Position numbers and translations under genes: made by a program. 64,000 nt of DNA, taken from positions 52,706,725 through 52,770,724 of the forward strand of contig CM051455.1 in NCBI GenBank assembly GCA_028274465.1. The letters run 5' to 3'. The first letter of the stretch is position 1. Each line of letters opens with the position of its first letter. The notes below the pieces were generated by a model that was not told the origin of the DNA, did no database searches, and saw only the letters and a list, made by a program, of their open reading frames with translations. Positions 45,834-56,903 of the stretch are shown piece by piece. The stretch is from Plantago ovata. Its lineage: Eukaryota; Streptophyta; Magnoliopsida; Lamiales; Plantaginaceae.

Positions 45834-47863
45834 GTTTTCTACACACTGCAATTATATAACAGAGATGTAAAGACAAAATATGATACAAACATGAGAAAAA
45901 TACCCCTATCCCCAATCTGAAAAACTCCTAGATTCTTCAACAGAAACTAACTAAATTATCAATACAGGACTAGAAACAAATTCAAATATTTGGTCAGAAA
46001 AGAACATTGCTGAATATTCAGTATGTGTCCAAGACATTAACAATAATGTTTATTCTTTCATAGTTGGTGGCTAGAAAACATTGAATTGTGCGAAAGAATG
46101 AGCTGACATTATAAAACCACAAATCATATACTCTACATGATAACATATTACTTTGTTAGAAGGACGTTTGTGCTCATTGTTGAAGGTAGCTTAAGCTTGT
46201 GTCAAGTGGAAGAAATACACACGAGCAATTGTCTGAAGCGATCCCTCCTAGAATGCAGGTCATTCAATAATGCTCAACATAACTCCATGACAAACCGGAA
46301 GTGAAAACTATGACATTTCTAAGTTTGACTTCCAATTGTTTAGGCACTAAGCTATGACTCTGGCATTCCACAAATTAGTACTAGCCTGGTTTTATTTTTA
46401 TTGGCATGAATTCAGCTGTTCATACATCGATATCTATGAATACGTGAAAGACCATTCACTGGACAGTGGATTCATATCTTTTGTCAGCCAATTGTTGGGA
46501 CCTGATAAGCATAAGCTAAGCCATTACAGACCAAAAGAAGCAAAAACATGAGTACATTATAAAAACACATGTAAAGAACAAGAATTCAGTTCCAACATTC
46601 GATTCTTATATAACACCAGAACTAGGTTTCGAAGCAAACCCTAATAATATCCAGGCAACAGGGAACTTTAACACCCAGATCAAGAATAGATACACATAAA
46701 ACTAGGAATCCAGATAAATTTCACTTTAGGAATCGGGTAAGACGAGAAAAAACATACACAGACAAAAGCAATAATTGGAAAAGATGAGATAAAAGAGAAC
46801 CCATGTACAGAAAGTGCGTGTAAAGAGCAAAAATTACCTCCTTGCGGTCGGAAGAGAGCCGTAGTTACACTGGAGGAGCGGCATAGAGAGAGAGTGAAAA
46901 ATTGGGAATTTTTGGCTTTAGGTTTTAGTAATTGAGTGAAACAATGGTTGGTTTAATTGGGTTCTTGACCGGCTGACCGGTTTGTTTGGGTTTTTTGTGG
47001 TTCCTACAGGGACTAGTGAACGATAGGTTCAAGCTAGTTCGAGTTAAAATGGCCGAATTCGAGTACTAAAAAAAACAAAAGGCTTGGTTTTAATTTTTTT
47101 TAAATTTTTTATCTTATTTTCTTATTGGGTTTGATAGTTTTATTGTTGGAGATGAAGAGAGTTTGAGTGGGTTTGAGAGAATAAAAAAGATTAAAATGTT
47201 AGTGGAATGCTGATGTGGCATGAGAGAGGGTTTGAGAGGGTTTGATGTGTTGGAGATGGTCTAACGGTCTCATCTACCATGGTTCTTCAAATCCCTTTTC
47301 GCTATTCACTGCGAACCACCCCACAACGACCCTACTGATGCGTTGTACTCGAGGTTCATTGGACTATCCCCACTAAGGTCGAATTTTCCGTACAACTTCA
47401 TGTCCACAACTCCATTAAACATGTGCTTTGATTGGAATCCCACCAACTAAGACAGTCGTTAAATAATACTAGTAGTGAATTGAAAAAGAAAATTTGAATT
47501 CTAAAATACGTATAATGTCCAACTCTCTCGAAGAAATTTAAACTGAATTTAATGAATTTGAACTAAATTTATTCTTAATATAAAAATCAACTAATATATC
47601 ATAAGTTAACTAAAAAAATCCAAACTGAATGTTTTTTTGGGATGGAAAGGACAGAGAACATTGACAAATTCCCAGACAAAGTAAATCACCAACAGCTAAC
47701 ATGCAAATATGCAATGGATACAGGGTTATAGCGAGGATGAGTAATCTGAAATGTTCAATTTTTCATTAACACTAGAAGTCTAGAATAATAAAAAATTGAG
47801 TCGGTACCAAAGGCTCACACCAAACTGCAAGTAAATGGAGAAGAAACATACAAAGAGTATTAC

Positions 47864-48604
47864 TTATGCAGATTGTGCAATACGTCTAAAAACAGCTTGA
47901 AACGTCTGGCCTTCGTTCCTCGACACTTTCTGTCCTTCCTCAGTTGCAGTGCTCAAGAGCTTCACAACTGGATCGGCTTCAAGCTCACCCTCAGAAACAG
48001 CCTCGAACAACGGGTGACCCTCCAAACAAGACTTCATCCACTCCCCGAGCTCCTCAACATCCGTAATTGTATATATGATCCCACCGACCCTAAGAACGTA
48101 TGCATATTCATCCAACAGGTGTGGGCTAATAACCCTGCGACGATGGTTCTTTTCCTTAAAATGGGGGTCTGGAAACAGGAAGAACATCTTGCTGAGCTGT
48201 CCTTTCTCAAAGTAATTTGGAATGTACTTCATGGAATTAGTGCGAACAACAGATGCGTTCTCGTAACTGCCTGGATTCGAGACCCTCAGAGCCAGTATCC
48301 TTTCCTTGACATACTCTGTAACCTTGTCCCTCAGCTCCATTCCAATCATGAGCTTGTCGGGAAAAAGTGTCGCAAGGCTAATCAAGAGGCCTCCAAATCC
48401 ACAACCAATGTCAGCAAACTCGATCTTTCTCCCATCCTGAATTTTGGGGAAATGGAGGTTATAGTCAAACTGACTTGGAGAGACTGGAACAGGGAAGTGC
48501 GAATCACTCAAGGGGTTGCTGTGTGCACGAGCTCTATAAAATCGCTTGCGAGGCAGGCCAGTCAACTTGCTATGAGTTGCCACGGGAACTGATTCATCTA
48601 TCAT
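47864..48604 (-). CDS. TRM8: tRNA (guanine-N(7)-)-methyltransferase, TRM8 copy 3 (intact)
   Basis: 246 aa from ATG 48604 to TAA 47864, a normal length for plant TRM8. Codons upstream in the same frame are not used: TTGCAG just before is the acceptor of a leader intron (48617-49608). Motifs: [15 protein letters not shown]-binding [58 protein letters not shown] (active-site Asp in PDP) and YTITDVEELGEWM. With its partner TRM82/WDR4 it forms m7G46 in tRNA, in nucleus and cytoplasm. The leader exon starts near 49672 and carries a 17-codon uORF that ends 5 nt before this ATG. This is the only full reading frame of the four copies. Confidence 0.95.
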   Translation of the reverse strand: MIDESVPVATHSKLTGLPRKRFYRARAHSNPLSDSHFPVPVSPSQFDYNLHFPKIQDGRKIEFADIGCGFGGLLISLATLFPDKLMIGMELRDKVTEYVKERILALRVSNPGSYENASVVRTNSMKYIPNYFEKGQLSKMFFLFPDPHFKEKNHRRRVISPHLLDEYAYVLRVGGIIYTITDVEELGEWMKSCLEGHPLFEAVSEGELEADPVVKLLSTATEEGQKVSRNEGQTFQAVFRRIAQSA

Positions 48605-49655
48605 GTTTTCTACACACTGCAATTATATAACAGAGATGTAAAGACAAAATATGATACAAACATGAGAAAAATACCCCTATCCCCAATCTGAAAAACTCCT
48701 AGATTCTTCAACAGAAACTAACTAAATTATCAATACAGGACTAGAAACAAATTCAAATATTTGGTCAGAAAAGAACATTGCTGAATATTCAGTATGTGTC
48801 CAAGACATTAACAATAATGTTTATTCTTTCATAGTTGGTGGCTAGAAAACATTGAATTGTGCGAAAGAATGAGCTGACATTATAAAACCACAAATCATAT
48901 ACTCTACATGATAACATATTACTTTGTTAGAAGGACGTTTGTGCTCATTGTTGAAGGTAGCTTAAGCTTGTGTCAAGTGGAAGAAATACACACGAGCAAT
49001 TGTCTGAAGCGATCCCTCCTAGAATGCAGGTCATTCAATAATGCTCAACATAACTCCATGACAAACCGGAAGTGAAAACTATGACATTTCTAAGTTTGAC
49101 TTCCAATTGTTTAGGCACTAAGCTATGACTCTGGCATTCCACAAATTAGTACTAGCCTGGTTTTATTTTTATTGGCATGAATTCAGCTGTTCATACATCG
49201 ATATCTATGAATACGTGAAAGACCATTCACTGGACAGTGGATTCATATCTTTTGTCAGCCAATTGTTGGGACCTGATAAGCATAAGCTAAGCCATTACAG
49301 ACCAAAAGAAGCAAAAACATGAGTACATTATAAAAACACATGTAAAGAACAAGAATTCAGTTCCAACATTCGATTCTTATATAACACCAGAACTAGGTTT
49401 CGAAGCAAACCCTAATAATATCCAGGCAACAGGGAACTTTAACACCCAGATCAAGAATAGATACACATAAAACTAGGAATCCAGATAAATTTCACTTTAG
49501 GAATCGGGTAAGACGAGAAAAAACATACACAGACAAAAGCAATAATTGGAAAAGATGAGATAAAAGAGAACCCATGTACAGAAAGTGCGTGTAAAGAGCA
49601 AAAATTACCTCCTTGCGGTCGGAAGAGAGCCGTAGTTACACTGGAGGAGCGGCAT
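48605..49655 (-). promoter_or_regulatory. Upstream ORF across the TRM8 leader intron (copy 3)
   Basis: ATG at 49655 in the leader exon begins MPLLQCNYGSLPTAR. After splicing (AAGGAG|GTAATT at 49608, TTGCAG|TGTG at 48617) the frame reads S, V and TAG, ending 5 nt before the TRM8 ATG. A 17-aa uORF that close to the main start could limit translation by reinitiation control. It is the same in copies 1 and 2 (ATG at 44111 and near 46884). In copy 4 the ATG is GTG, so no uORF starts there. Confidence 0.5.
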
Positions 49656-50637
49656 AGAGAGAGAGTGAAAAATTGGGAATTTTTGGCTTTAGGTTTTAGT
49701 AATTGAGTGAAACAATGGTTGGTTTAATTGGGTTCTTGACCGGCTGACCGGTTTGTTTGGGTTTTTTGTGGTTCCTACAGGGACTAGTGAACGATAGGTT
49801 CAAGCTAGTTCGAGTTAAAATGGCCGAATTCGAGTACTAAAAAAAACAAAAGGCTTGGTTTTAATTTTTTTTTAAATTTTTTATCTTATTTTCTTATTGG
49901 GTTTGATAGTTTTATTGTTGGAGATGAAGAGAGTTTGAGTGGGTTTGAGAGAATAAAAAAGATTAAAATGTTAGTGGAATGCTGATGTGGCATGAGAGAG
50001 GGTTTGAGAGGGTTTGATGTGTTGGAGATGGTCTAACGGTCTCATCTACCATGGTTCTTCAAATCCCTTTTCGCTATTCACTGCGAACCACCCCACAACG
50101 ACCCTACTGATGCGTTGTACTCGAGGTTCATTGGACTATCCCCACTAAGGTCGAATTTTCCGTACAACTTCATGTCCACAACTCCATTAAACATGTGCTT
50201 TGATTGGAATCCCACCAACTAAGACAGTCGTTAAATAATACTAGTAGTGAATTGAAAAAGAAAATTTGAATTCTAAAATACGTATAATGTCCAACTCTCT
50301 CGAAGAAATTTAAACTGAATTTAATGAATTTGAACTAAATTTATTCTTAATATAAAAATCAACTAAATATATCATAAGTTAACTAAAAAAATCCAAACTG
50401 AATGTTTTTTTGGGATGGAAAGGACAGAGAACATTGACAAATTCCCAGACAAAGTAAATCACCAACAGCTAACATGCAAATATGCAATGGATACAGGGTT
50501 ATAGCGAGGATGAGTAATCTGAAATGTTCAATTTTTCATTAACACTAGAAGTCTAGAATAATAAAAAATTGAGTCGGTACCAAAGGCTCACACCAAACTG
50601 CAAGTAAATGGAGAAGAAACATACAAAAGAGTATTAC

Positions 50638-51380
50638 TTATGCAGATTGTGCAATACGTCTAAAAACAGCTTGAAACGTCTGGCCTTCGTTCCTCGACAC
50701 TTTCTGTCCTTCCTCAGTTGCAGTGCTCAAGAGCTTCACAACTGGATCGGCTTTCAAGCTCACCCTCAGAAAACAGCCTCGAACAACGGGTGACCCTCCA
50801 AACAAGACTTCATCCACTCCCCGAGCTCCTCAACATCCGTAATTGTATATATGATCCCACCGACCCTAAGAACGTATGCATATTCATCCAACAGGTGTGG
50901 GCTAATAACCCTGCGACGATGGTTCTTTTCCTTAAAATGGGGGTCTGGAAACAGGAAGAACATCTTGCTGAGCTGTCCTTTCTCAAAGTAATTTGGAATG
51001 TACTTCATGGAATTAGTGCGAACAACAGATGCGTTCTCGTAACTGCCTGGATTCGAGACCCTCAGAGCCAGTATCCTTTCCTTGACATACTCTGTAACCT
51101 TGTCCCTCAGCTCCATTCCAATCATGAGCTTGTCGGGAAAAAGTGTCGCAAGGCTAATCAAGAGGCCTCCAAATCCACAACCAATGTCAGCAAACTCGAT
51201 CTTTCTCCCATCCTGAATTTTGGGGAAATGGAGGTTATAGTCAAACTGACTTGGAGAGACTGGAACAGGGAAGTGCGAATCACTCAAGGGGTTGCTGTGT
51301 GCACGAGCTCTATAAAATCGCTTGCGAGGCAGGCCAGTCAACTTGCTATGAGTTGCCACGGGAACTGATTCATCTATCAT
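50638..51380 (-). pseudogene. TRM8: TRM8 copy 4, two single-base insertions
   Basis: ATG at 51380; identical to copy 3 through HPLFEAV, where an AAA run is AAAA (near 50770) and the frame stops early, leaving 204 aa. A second insertion (TTT for TT near 50753) follows; together the exon is 743 nt against 741. The frame would not be restored by the two together. The SAM fold is complete but the last about 40 residues are lost. Both changes are run-length changes and may be read error. Its leader exon has GTG in place of the uORF ATG. Confidence 0.85.
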
Positions 51381-52634
51381 GTTTTCTACACACTGCAATT
51401 ATATAACAGAGATGTAAAGACAAAATATGATACAAACATGAGAAAAATACCCCTATCCCCAATCTGAAAAACTCCTAGATTCTTCAACAGAAACTAACTA
51501 AATTATCAATACAGGACTAGAAAAAATTCAAATATTTGGTCAGAAAAGAACATTGCTGAATATTCAGTATGTGTCCAAGACATTAACAATAATGTTTATT
51601 CTTTCATAGTTGGTGGCTAGAAAACATTGAATTGTGCGAAAGAATGAGCTGACATTATAAACCACAAATCATATACTCTACATGATAACATATTACTTTG
51701 TTAGAAGGACGTTTGTGCTCATTGTTGAAGGTAGCTTAAGCTTGTGTCAAGTGGAAGAAATACACACGAGCAATTGTCTGAAGCGATCCCTCCTAGAATG
51801 CAGGTCATTCAATAATGCTCAACATAACTCCATGACAAACCGGAAGTGAAAACTATGACATTTCTAAGTTTGACTTCCAATTGTTTAGGCACTAAGCTAT
51901 GACTCTGGCATTCCACAAATTAGTACTAGCCTGGTTTTATTTTTATTGGCATGAATTCAGCTGTTCATACATCGATATCTATGAATACGTGAAAGACCAT
52001 TCACTGGACAGTGGATTCATATCTTTTGTCAGCCAATTGTTGGGACCTGATAAGCATAAGCTAAGCCCATTACAGACCAAAAGAAGCAAAAACATGAGTA
52101 CATTATAAAAACACATGTAAAGAACAAGAATTCAGTTCCAACATTCGATTATTATATAACACCAAAACTAGGTTTCGAAGCAAACCCTAATAATATCCAG
52201 GCAACAGGGAACTTTAACACCCAGATCAAGAATAGATACCATAAAACTAGGAGTCCAGATAAATTTCACTTTAGGAATCGGGTAAGACGAGAAAAAAACA
52301 TACACAGACAAAAGCAATAATTGGAAAGATGAGATAAAAGAGAACCCATGTACAGAAAGTGCGTGTAAAGAGCAAAAATTACCTCCTTGCGGTCGGAAGA
52401 GAGCCGTAGTTACACTGGAGGAGCGGCACAGAGAGAGAGTGAAAATTGGGAATTTTTGGCTTTAGGTTTTAGTAATTGAGTGAAACAATGGTTGGTTTAA
52501 TTGGGTTCTTGACCGGCTGACCGGTTTGTTTTGGGTTTTTTGTGGTTCCTACAGGGACTAGTGAACGATAGGTTCAAGCTAGTTCGAGTTAAAATGGCCG
52601 AATTCGAGTACTAAAAAAAAAAAGGCTTGGTTTT

Positions 52635-52848
52635 GAGCCTAAGTTTGCTCCATTTTTTTAGCAAACCAAGCCAGACTCGGTCCTATTTATTAACGCGAAC
52701 TACTAGTTAGAAACAAAGGGCAAATGTTTGATCAGTGAAATAGGTTCAGTTCATGTCCTAAGATGATGACAGCAAATAGTAGTATAGTACGCTTTTCCAT
52801 TAAACATCAATCACAACGAAACTTGTTGACTGTAGTAAATAATAAATT
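52635..52848. other. Unique sequence at the right end of the middle contig
   Basis: After the TRM8 array ends, about 210 nt of unique AT-rich DNA lead to the gap. This is the true upstream side of TRM8 copy 4. No SWI2 exon is visible here. Confidence 0.5.
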
Positions 52849-52948
52849 NNNNNNNNNNNNNNNNNNNNNNNNNNNNNNNNNNNNNNNNNNNNNNNNNNNN
52901 NNNNNNNNNNNNNNNNNNNNNNNNNNNNNNNNNNNNNNNNNNNNNNNN
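52849..52948. other. Assembly gap, 100 N
   Basis: Exactly 100 N, a scaffold join of unknown size. The first base to the right lies inside a SWI2-type exon. Confidence 0.99.
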
Positions 52949-55900
52949 GGGCTAATCTGGCCTTCCCTTCATAAGGATAATCCAGATGGCTGTGATTCTT
53001 GCCCTCTTTGCCTCGTTTTCCCATGCCTCGTCAAACTCCAACTGGTGCTTGTTCCCTTCTCTTATGTGTTGTCTGTTTTTGTATACATGTTCTTATGTTA
53101 TGCTTGAATTAGTGGTGAGGAACGAATATGAGGAATAAAGAAAGAATGGAGTTCTAAGTTACCCAAGGAAATATTTCGTCAAGCTCCCAATATTGTCATC
53201 TGTGCTCTTCGTTTGGAATTTCGCCACTAACTTTCCACTGTTTCACCAGTCATATGATTTTCCTCCTCCGAAGAAATGTCCTTCCATTCTGTTACAAAAG
53301 GTTTAAATTGTATTATTGAAGCATTGATATTCTAATAGTGGATTGGGCGAGGGGGTGGGGGTGGTTGGGTAGGTGTAAACTCTATTTCTTGTTAAAACAA
53401 TTACAGTACGTGAAAGACATTTGAATATGAAGGATAATGATATCTAGGTCCATTATGGCGTTTGAATTTGTACTTCAGAACAACAAAGCATGAGATAATT
53501 CATATTTGTGTTGATTAGAGGTGTTGATTAGAGAACTTATGCTTGTCTATGTTTTATCCTGTCTCTTGAGTTTGGTTTTTGCCCCTTTCAGTAAGTGCTC
53601 TCTCATAGTTGTATTGGTTTTGAGGTTTCTGTGAATCATACCAAATCACGCCCCTTGCAGTACCTGTAATTTATGTTTAATCTGCTTTATAAAACACACC
53701 TTATGCATTAGACACGTTTGTCAATCCATCACTAATAGTACTAGATGGGACTATTTGGCTTTTATATTTTTCTATCCTCCTGCAGATATGCAATCACCTG
53801 GAGCTCATCAAGCCGAGCTCAAAGGACGATCAAGATAAACAGAGTAGGGATGCAGAATTTGCTTCTGCTGTCTTTGGTGCTGATAGTGATTTAGTTGGAG
53901 GCAGTGCCCGGGACGAAAGTTTCATGGGGCTGAGTGATATTAGACACTGTGGAAAGATGAGAACGTTAGAGAGATTACTGTACTCCTGGATTTCTAAAGG
54001 TGACAAGATTCTTCTCTTCAGTCATTCTGTCAGGTAATTATCCTATAGCTGGAAGTATAATTATTCTTCTAATCTTCTTCATGTTGAACTTCATAAAAAA
54101 AAATTGAATGAACTTCATGAAATTTCGTTAATACTTACCTTCACACCTTGCAGATATAGTCTTACAAAAGGATTTAAAATATGTTTGAGTTTGTACACTG
54201 TTGGAAGATAGAGAGAGATTTTAAATAGGTCATTTGGAGCCTACCAGTTAAAACATCATTCCATCAACCATGTTTAAATATGTTTGAGTTTGTACAATTG
54301 TTAAAAGTTGTGCTTCAAAGCACACGTACTGCAGAACATGTTTCAGAGCACATCAACAGAATTTGATGTACTTAATTCATCTTTTGCTTTTTGTTTATTT
54401 ATTTGTTTTGAAACTATGGTAAAGGAAGCTTTCTCTAGCTTCCATTCTTGAAATGCATCCTTGGGTCTTTTTTCGTGTTTTTTCTTTAAATAATTTTACC
54501 CACCATCCATTTGTAGAATGTAGCCTCGATTAATCTTTTCATTGTTTCAAGGACTCTGCCATTTTGTATCACCAGCATGTTTTCTGCTTCTAAATGTTGC
54601 TTTCCTCAGGATGTTGGATATACTTGAGAAGTATATAATACGGAAAGGTTATTGCTTCTCAAGACTAGACGGTAGCACTCCAACGGGATTACGCCAGTCG
54701 CTTGTGGATGACTTTAACTCAAGTCCAAGCAAACAGGTTAAGTTTTAACTCGCTAATTCTATCTTATATTTTTGGATGAATATTAAAAAATTCTGGTTCC
54801 AGGTTTTCCTGATATCTACTCGTGCTGGTGGGCTTGGACTGAATCTGGTCAGTGCAAACCGGGTAGTAATATTTGATCCAAACTGGAATCCGGCCCATGA
54901 TTTACAGGCACAGGATAGGTCTTTTCGTTTCGGCCAGAAGCGGCACGTGACTGTATTTCGCCTTCTTGCAGCTGGCTCTCTCGAGGAACTTATCTACTCG
55001 AGGCAGGTATATAAACAGCAGCTTTCAAATATTGCTGTATCTGGGAAGAAGGAGAATAGATACTTTGAGGGTGTGCAGGTAAATAACTTAGTTGTATGTT
55101 TTCCTGTTCTGAAATTTTTGTCATTACGTTTTCACAACACTAACTTCTGTTTCTTGCTTAAAGGATTGCAAGGAGTTTCAAGGTGAGCTTTTTGGGTTAT
55201 GTAATTTGTTCCGTGACCTCTCAGATAAGCTTTTCACGAGTGAGCTTGTCGAACCCCATGAAAAAGGAAATGGTGACGGTGCTAGTGCAAAGTTTGATCT
55301 AGCTGAACTGGGAATAGATTTTGCTACTTCTCATAGAGAGATAGCCAACGAGCATACAGTTGCTTCTGCAAATGATGAGCCAAAACACAATGGAAAGGCA
55401 GCAGTCGGACCAGGCCTGGATGATCTTGGTGAGTTTTCGTCAGTTCAGCTGTATGGTGATTTTTTGTTGTCATTCTTTTGCTGCAGGTGGAGTACTGGAC
55501 TATTCAAGAAACTGTTTTCAACTAATTCAAGCATGATTGGCTTGTTGAGTGTCTCATAGTGCTGCTTCACCTTCTGGTTTCCCCATAATAAGGATCTGAA
55601 GCTAATTTTTCTAGTAATTGAAACAAATTCTAGCATTCCTATTTTTCATTTTGATTGCAGCACCCACCAAATAAGCATAAAACCCTTCCCAAAAATTTGA
55701 TTCGAGTTGCTTTGTTTCACTTCCAAAATTCACTACTGCACAAAAAGTATGATATATCCTTCCAAATGCTAACTAAATTTTCCTTTTTGCTAAATTGCAC
55801 CTTTGCTTGCAACTAAAAAGACTCGCATGCCCATATCATAAAATTGCTAATGTTTGTACTTACAAAAATATTTTTTGTCCCCATCCCCATTCTTGTTATC

Positions 55901-56307
55901 TTATGTCTACCTATCTTACTTCAGGTATCGTATATGCTCATCGTAATACAGACATTGTTAACGTTGGATCTCGGATCCAGGAAGAGAGAAACTTAGAGAA
56001 GAATTTGAAGCAATACGTGAAACAGCCATCCCCTGCTGTTGAGCATAAACACGAGATCCAGGTAGAGAACAACTTAGAGAAGAATTTGAAGCAAGATGTG
56101 AAACAGTCATCCCCTGCCGTTGAGCATAGACAACAATCAGATGCAGTTGAATCAAACCGTGACATTGCTCAATCATCAGGGGGGACTGCAAATGACCATA
56201 CTATTGACACTAGTCTAATTGCGCTCTTCATGGGAATCGATGAAGACGAATTAAAGAAGTTGCTAGCATCCAAACCCAAGTACAATGATGAGATGCCCAA
56301 TGGTTAG
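52949..56307 (+). CDS. SNF2 helicase of the ERCC6L2/SWI2 (CHR9) type, 3' half
   Basis: Exons 52949-53044 (opens in the gap), 53786-54033, 54610-54736, 54803-55078, 55164-55428 and 55925-56307 have GT-AG borders and keep frame for 464 aa. The first gives GLIWPSLHKDNPDGCDSC; the second ICNHLELIKP and FASAVFGADSDLVGG; exons 3-4 hold the helicase C domain: ILLFSHSVRMLDILEKY, SRLDGSTPTGLRQ, STRAGGLGLNLV, DPNWNP and the motif VI variant QAQDRSFRFGQ, which sets ERCC6L2-type apart from most SNF2 proteins (DRAHRIGQ). Exon 6 begins VYAHRNTDIVNVGS, has a 27-residue duplication and ends in DELKKLLASKP. A nuclear DNA translocase linked to DNA repair in other eukaryotes. The ATPase half (Walker A, DEAH) should lie upstream but is not in the window. 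Confidence 0.9.
55975..56136 (+). repeat. 81-bp coding tandem duplication in the last SWI2-type exon
   Basis: Two units start at 55975 and 56056 (ATCCAGG). Their products share LEKNLKQ, VKQ and SPAVEH (IQEERNLEKNLKQYVKQPSP against IQVENNLEKNLKQDVKQSSP). The divergence is small and frame is kept, so the duplication is fairly recent. Confidence 0.9.
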
Positions 56308-56903
56308 AAAGATTGAGCAATCTGAGTTCTTGTCTTCCTGTATATATTTTTGTATATGATGATCATAGTATGCATCTTTAGATCTGCATCACTATTGCAT
56401 GTTGATGTGCTTCTGGATCATTAGGACAGCAGATTATATAGCAATGTTTCTTCGAGATGTTTTTATGTCATAGATGGATCAACCATTTGGATTTACTGAT
56501 TTACTACAGGTGATGGTTTTAATCCCACATATTAGTGCATCACAAAAATTTGGTTTATAGGAAAGCCATGCACATAGCAGATAAAATTAACAAAGACAGA
56601 CGTTTACGCCAGAATAACTGAGAAAAGAGACGAATATGTTCGGGTAGAATATGAAAGCTCATATGTGATTAAGAACTGGCTACAGAGTTATGCCCGGTAC
56701 TTGAACAATACATAAATTTAAGCTCTTCCAGTACCCCCATTTTCTTCACCACAAACTTTAGCAGAATGACTTATCCAATCCACAAGAATACAGATCCAAT
56801 GGGGCTACAAGCAGACAATTCAATGGGAACAGAAAGATAGAAAGTGCATCCTAGCTCGTTGTATCCCATTGCAGGAAAAGCAATGTGAATATGAGGCCTC
56901 AAA

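Larger units (their letters stand above)
42593..52634 (-). repeat. Tandem array of a 2.77-kb unit carrying TRM8, about 3.6 copies
   Basis: The TRM8 ATG recurs at 43062, 45833, 48604 and 51380, a period of 2771, 2771 and 2776 bp. Each unit holds TRM8 coding exon, a 0.99-kb leader intron, a leader exon and about 0.95 kb of spacer. Copies are nearly identical and differ mainly by single-base run lengths (for example AAA/AA, TTTT/TTT). Unit 1 is cut at 42593 by the transposase; unit 4 ends at about 52634, where its upstream sequence becomes unique. The open frames repeated on the plus strand inside the intron (43580, 46354, 49125, 51899) simply reflect the duplication. Confidence 0.95.

Noticed and set aside
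47873..48592. Long plus-strand frame (239 codons), also seen in the other TRM8 units
   Set aside because: It is the antisense of the TRM8 coding exon, which carries all family motifs; the plus frame has none and owes its length to TRM8 codon bias.
49125..49322. Plus-strand 65-codon frame repeated near 43580, 46354, 49125 and 51899
   Set aside because: It lies in the TRM8 leader intron and repeats only because the unit is duplicated; no domain or splice context.
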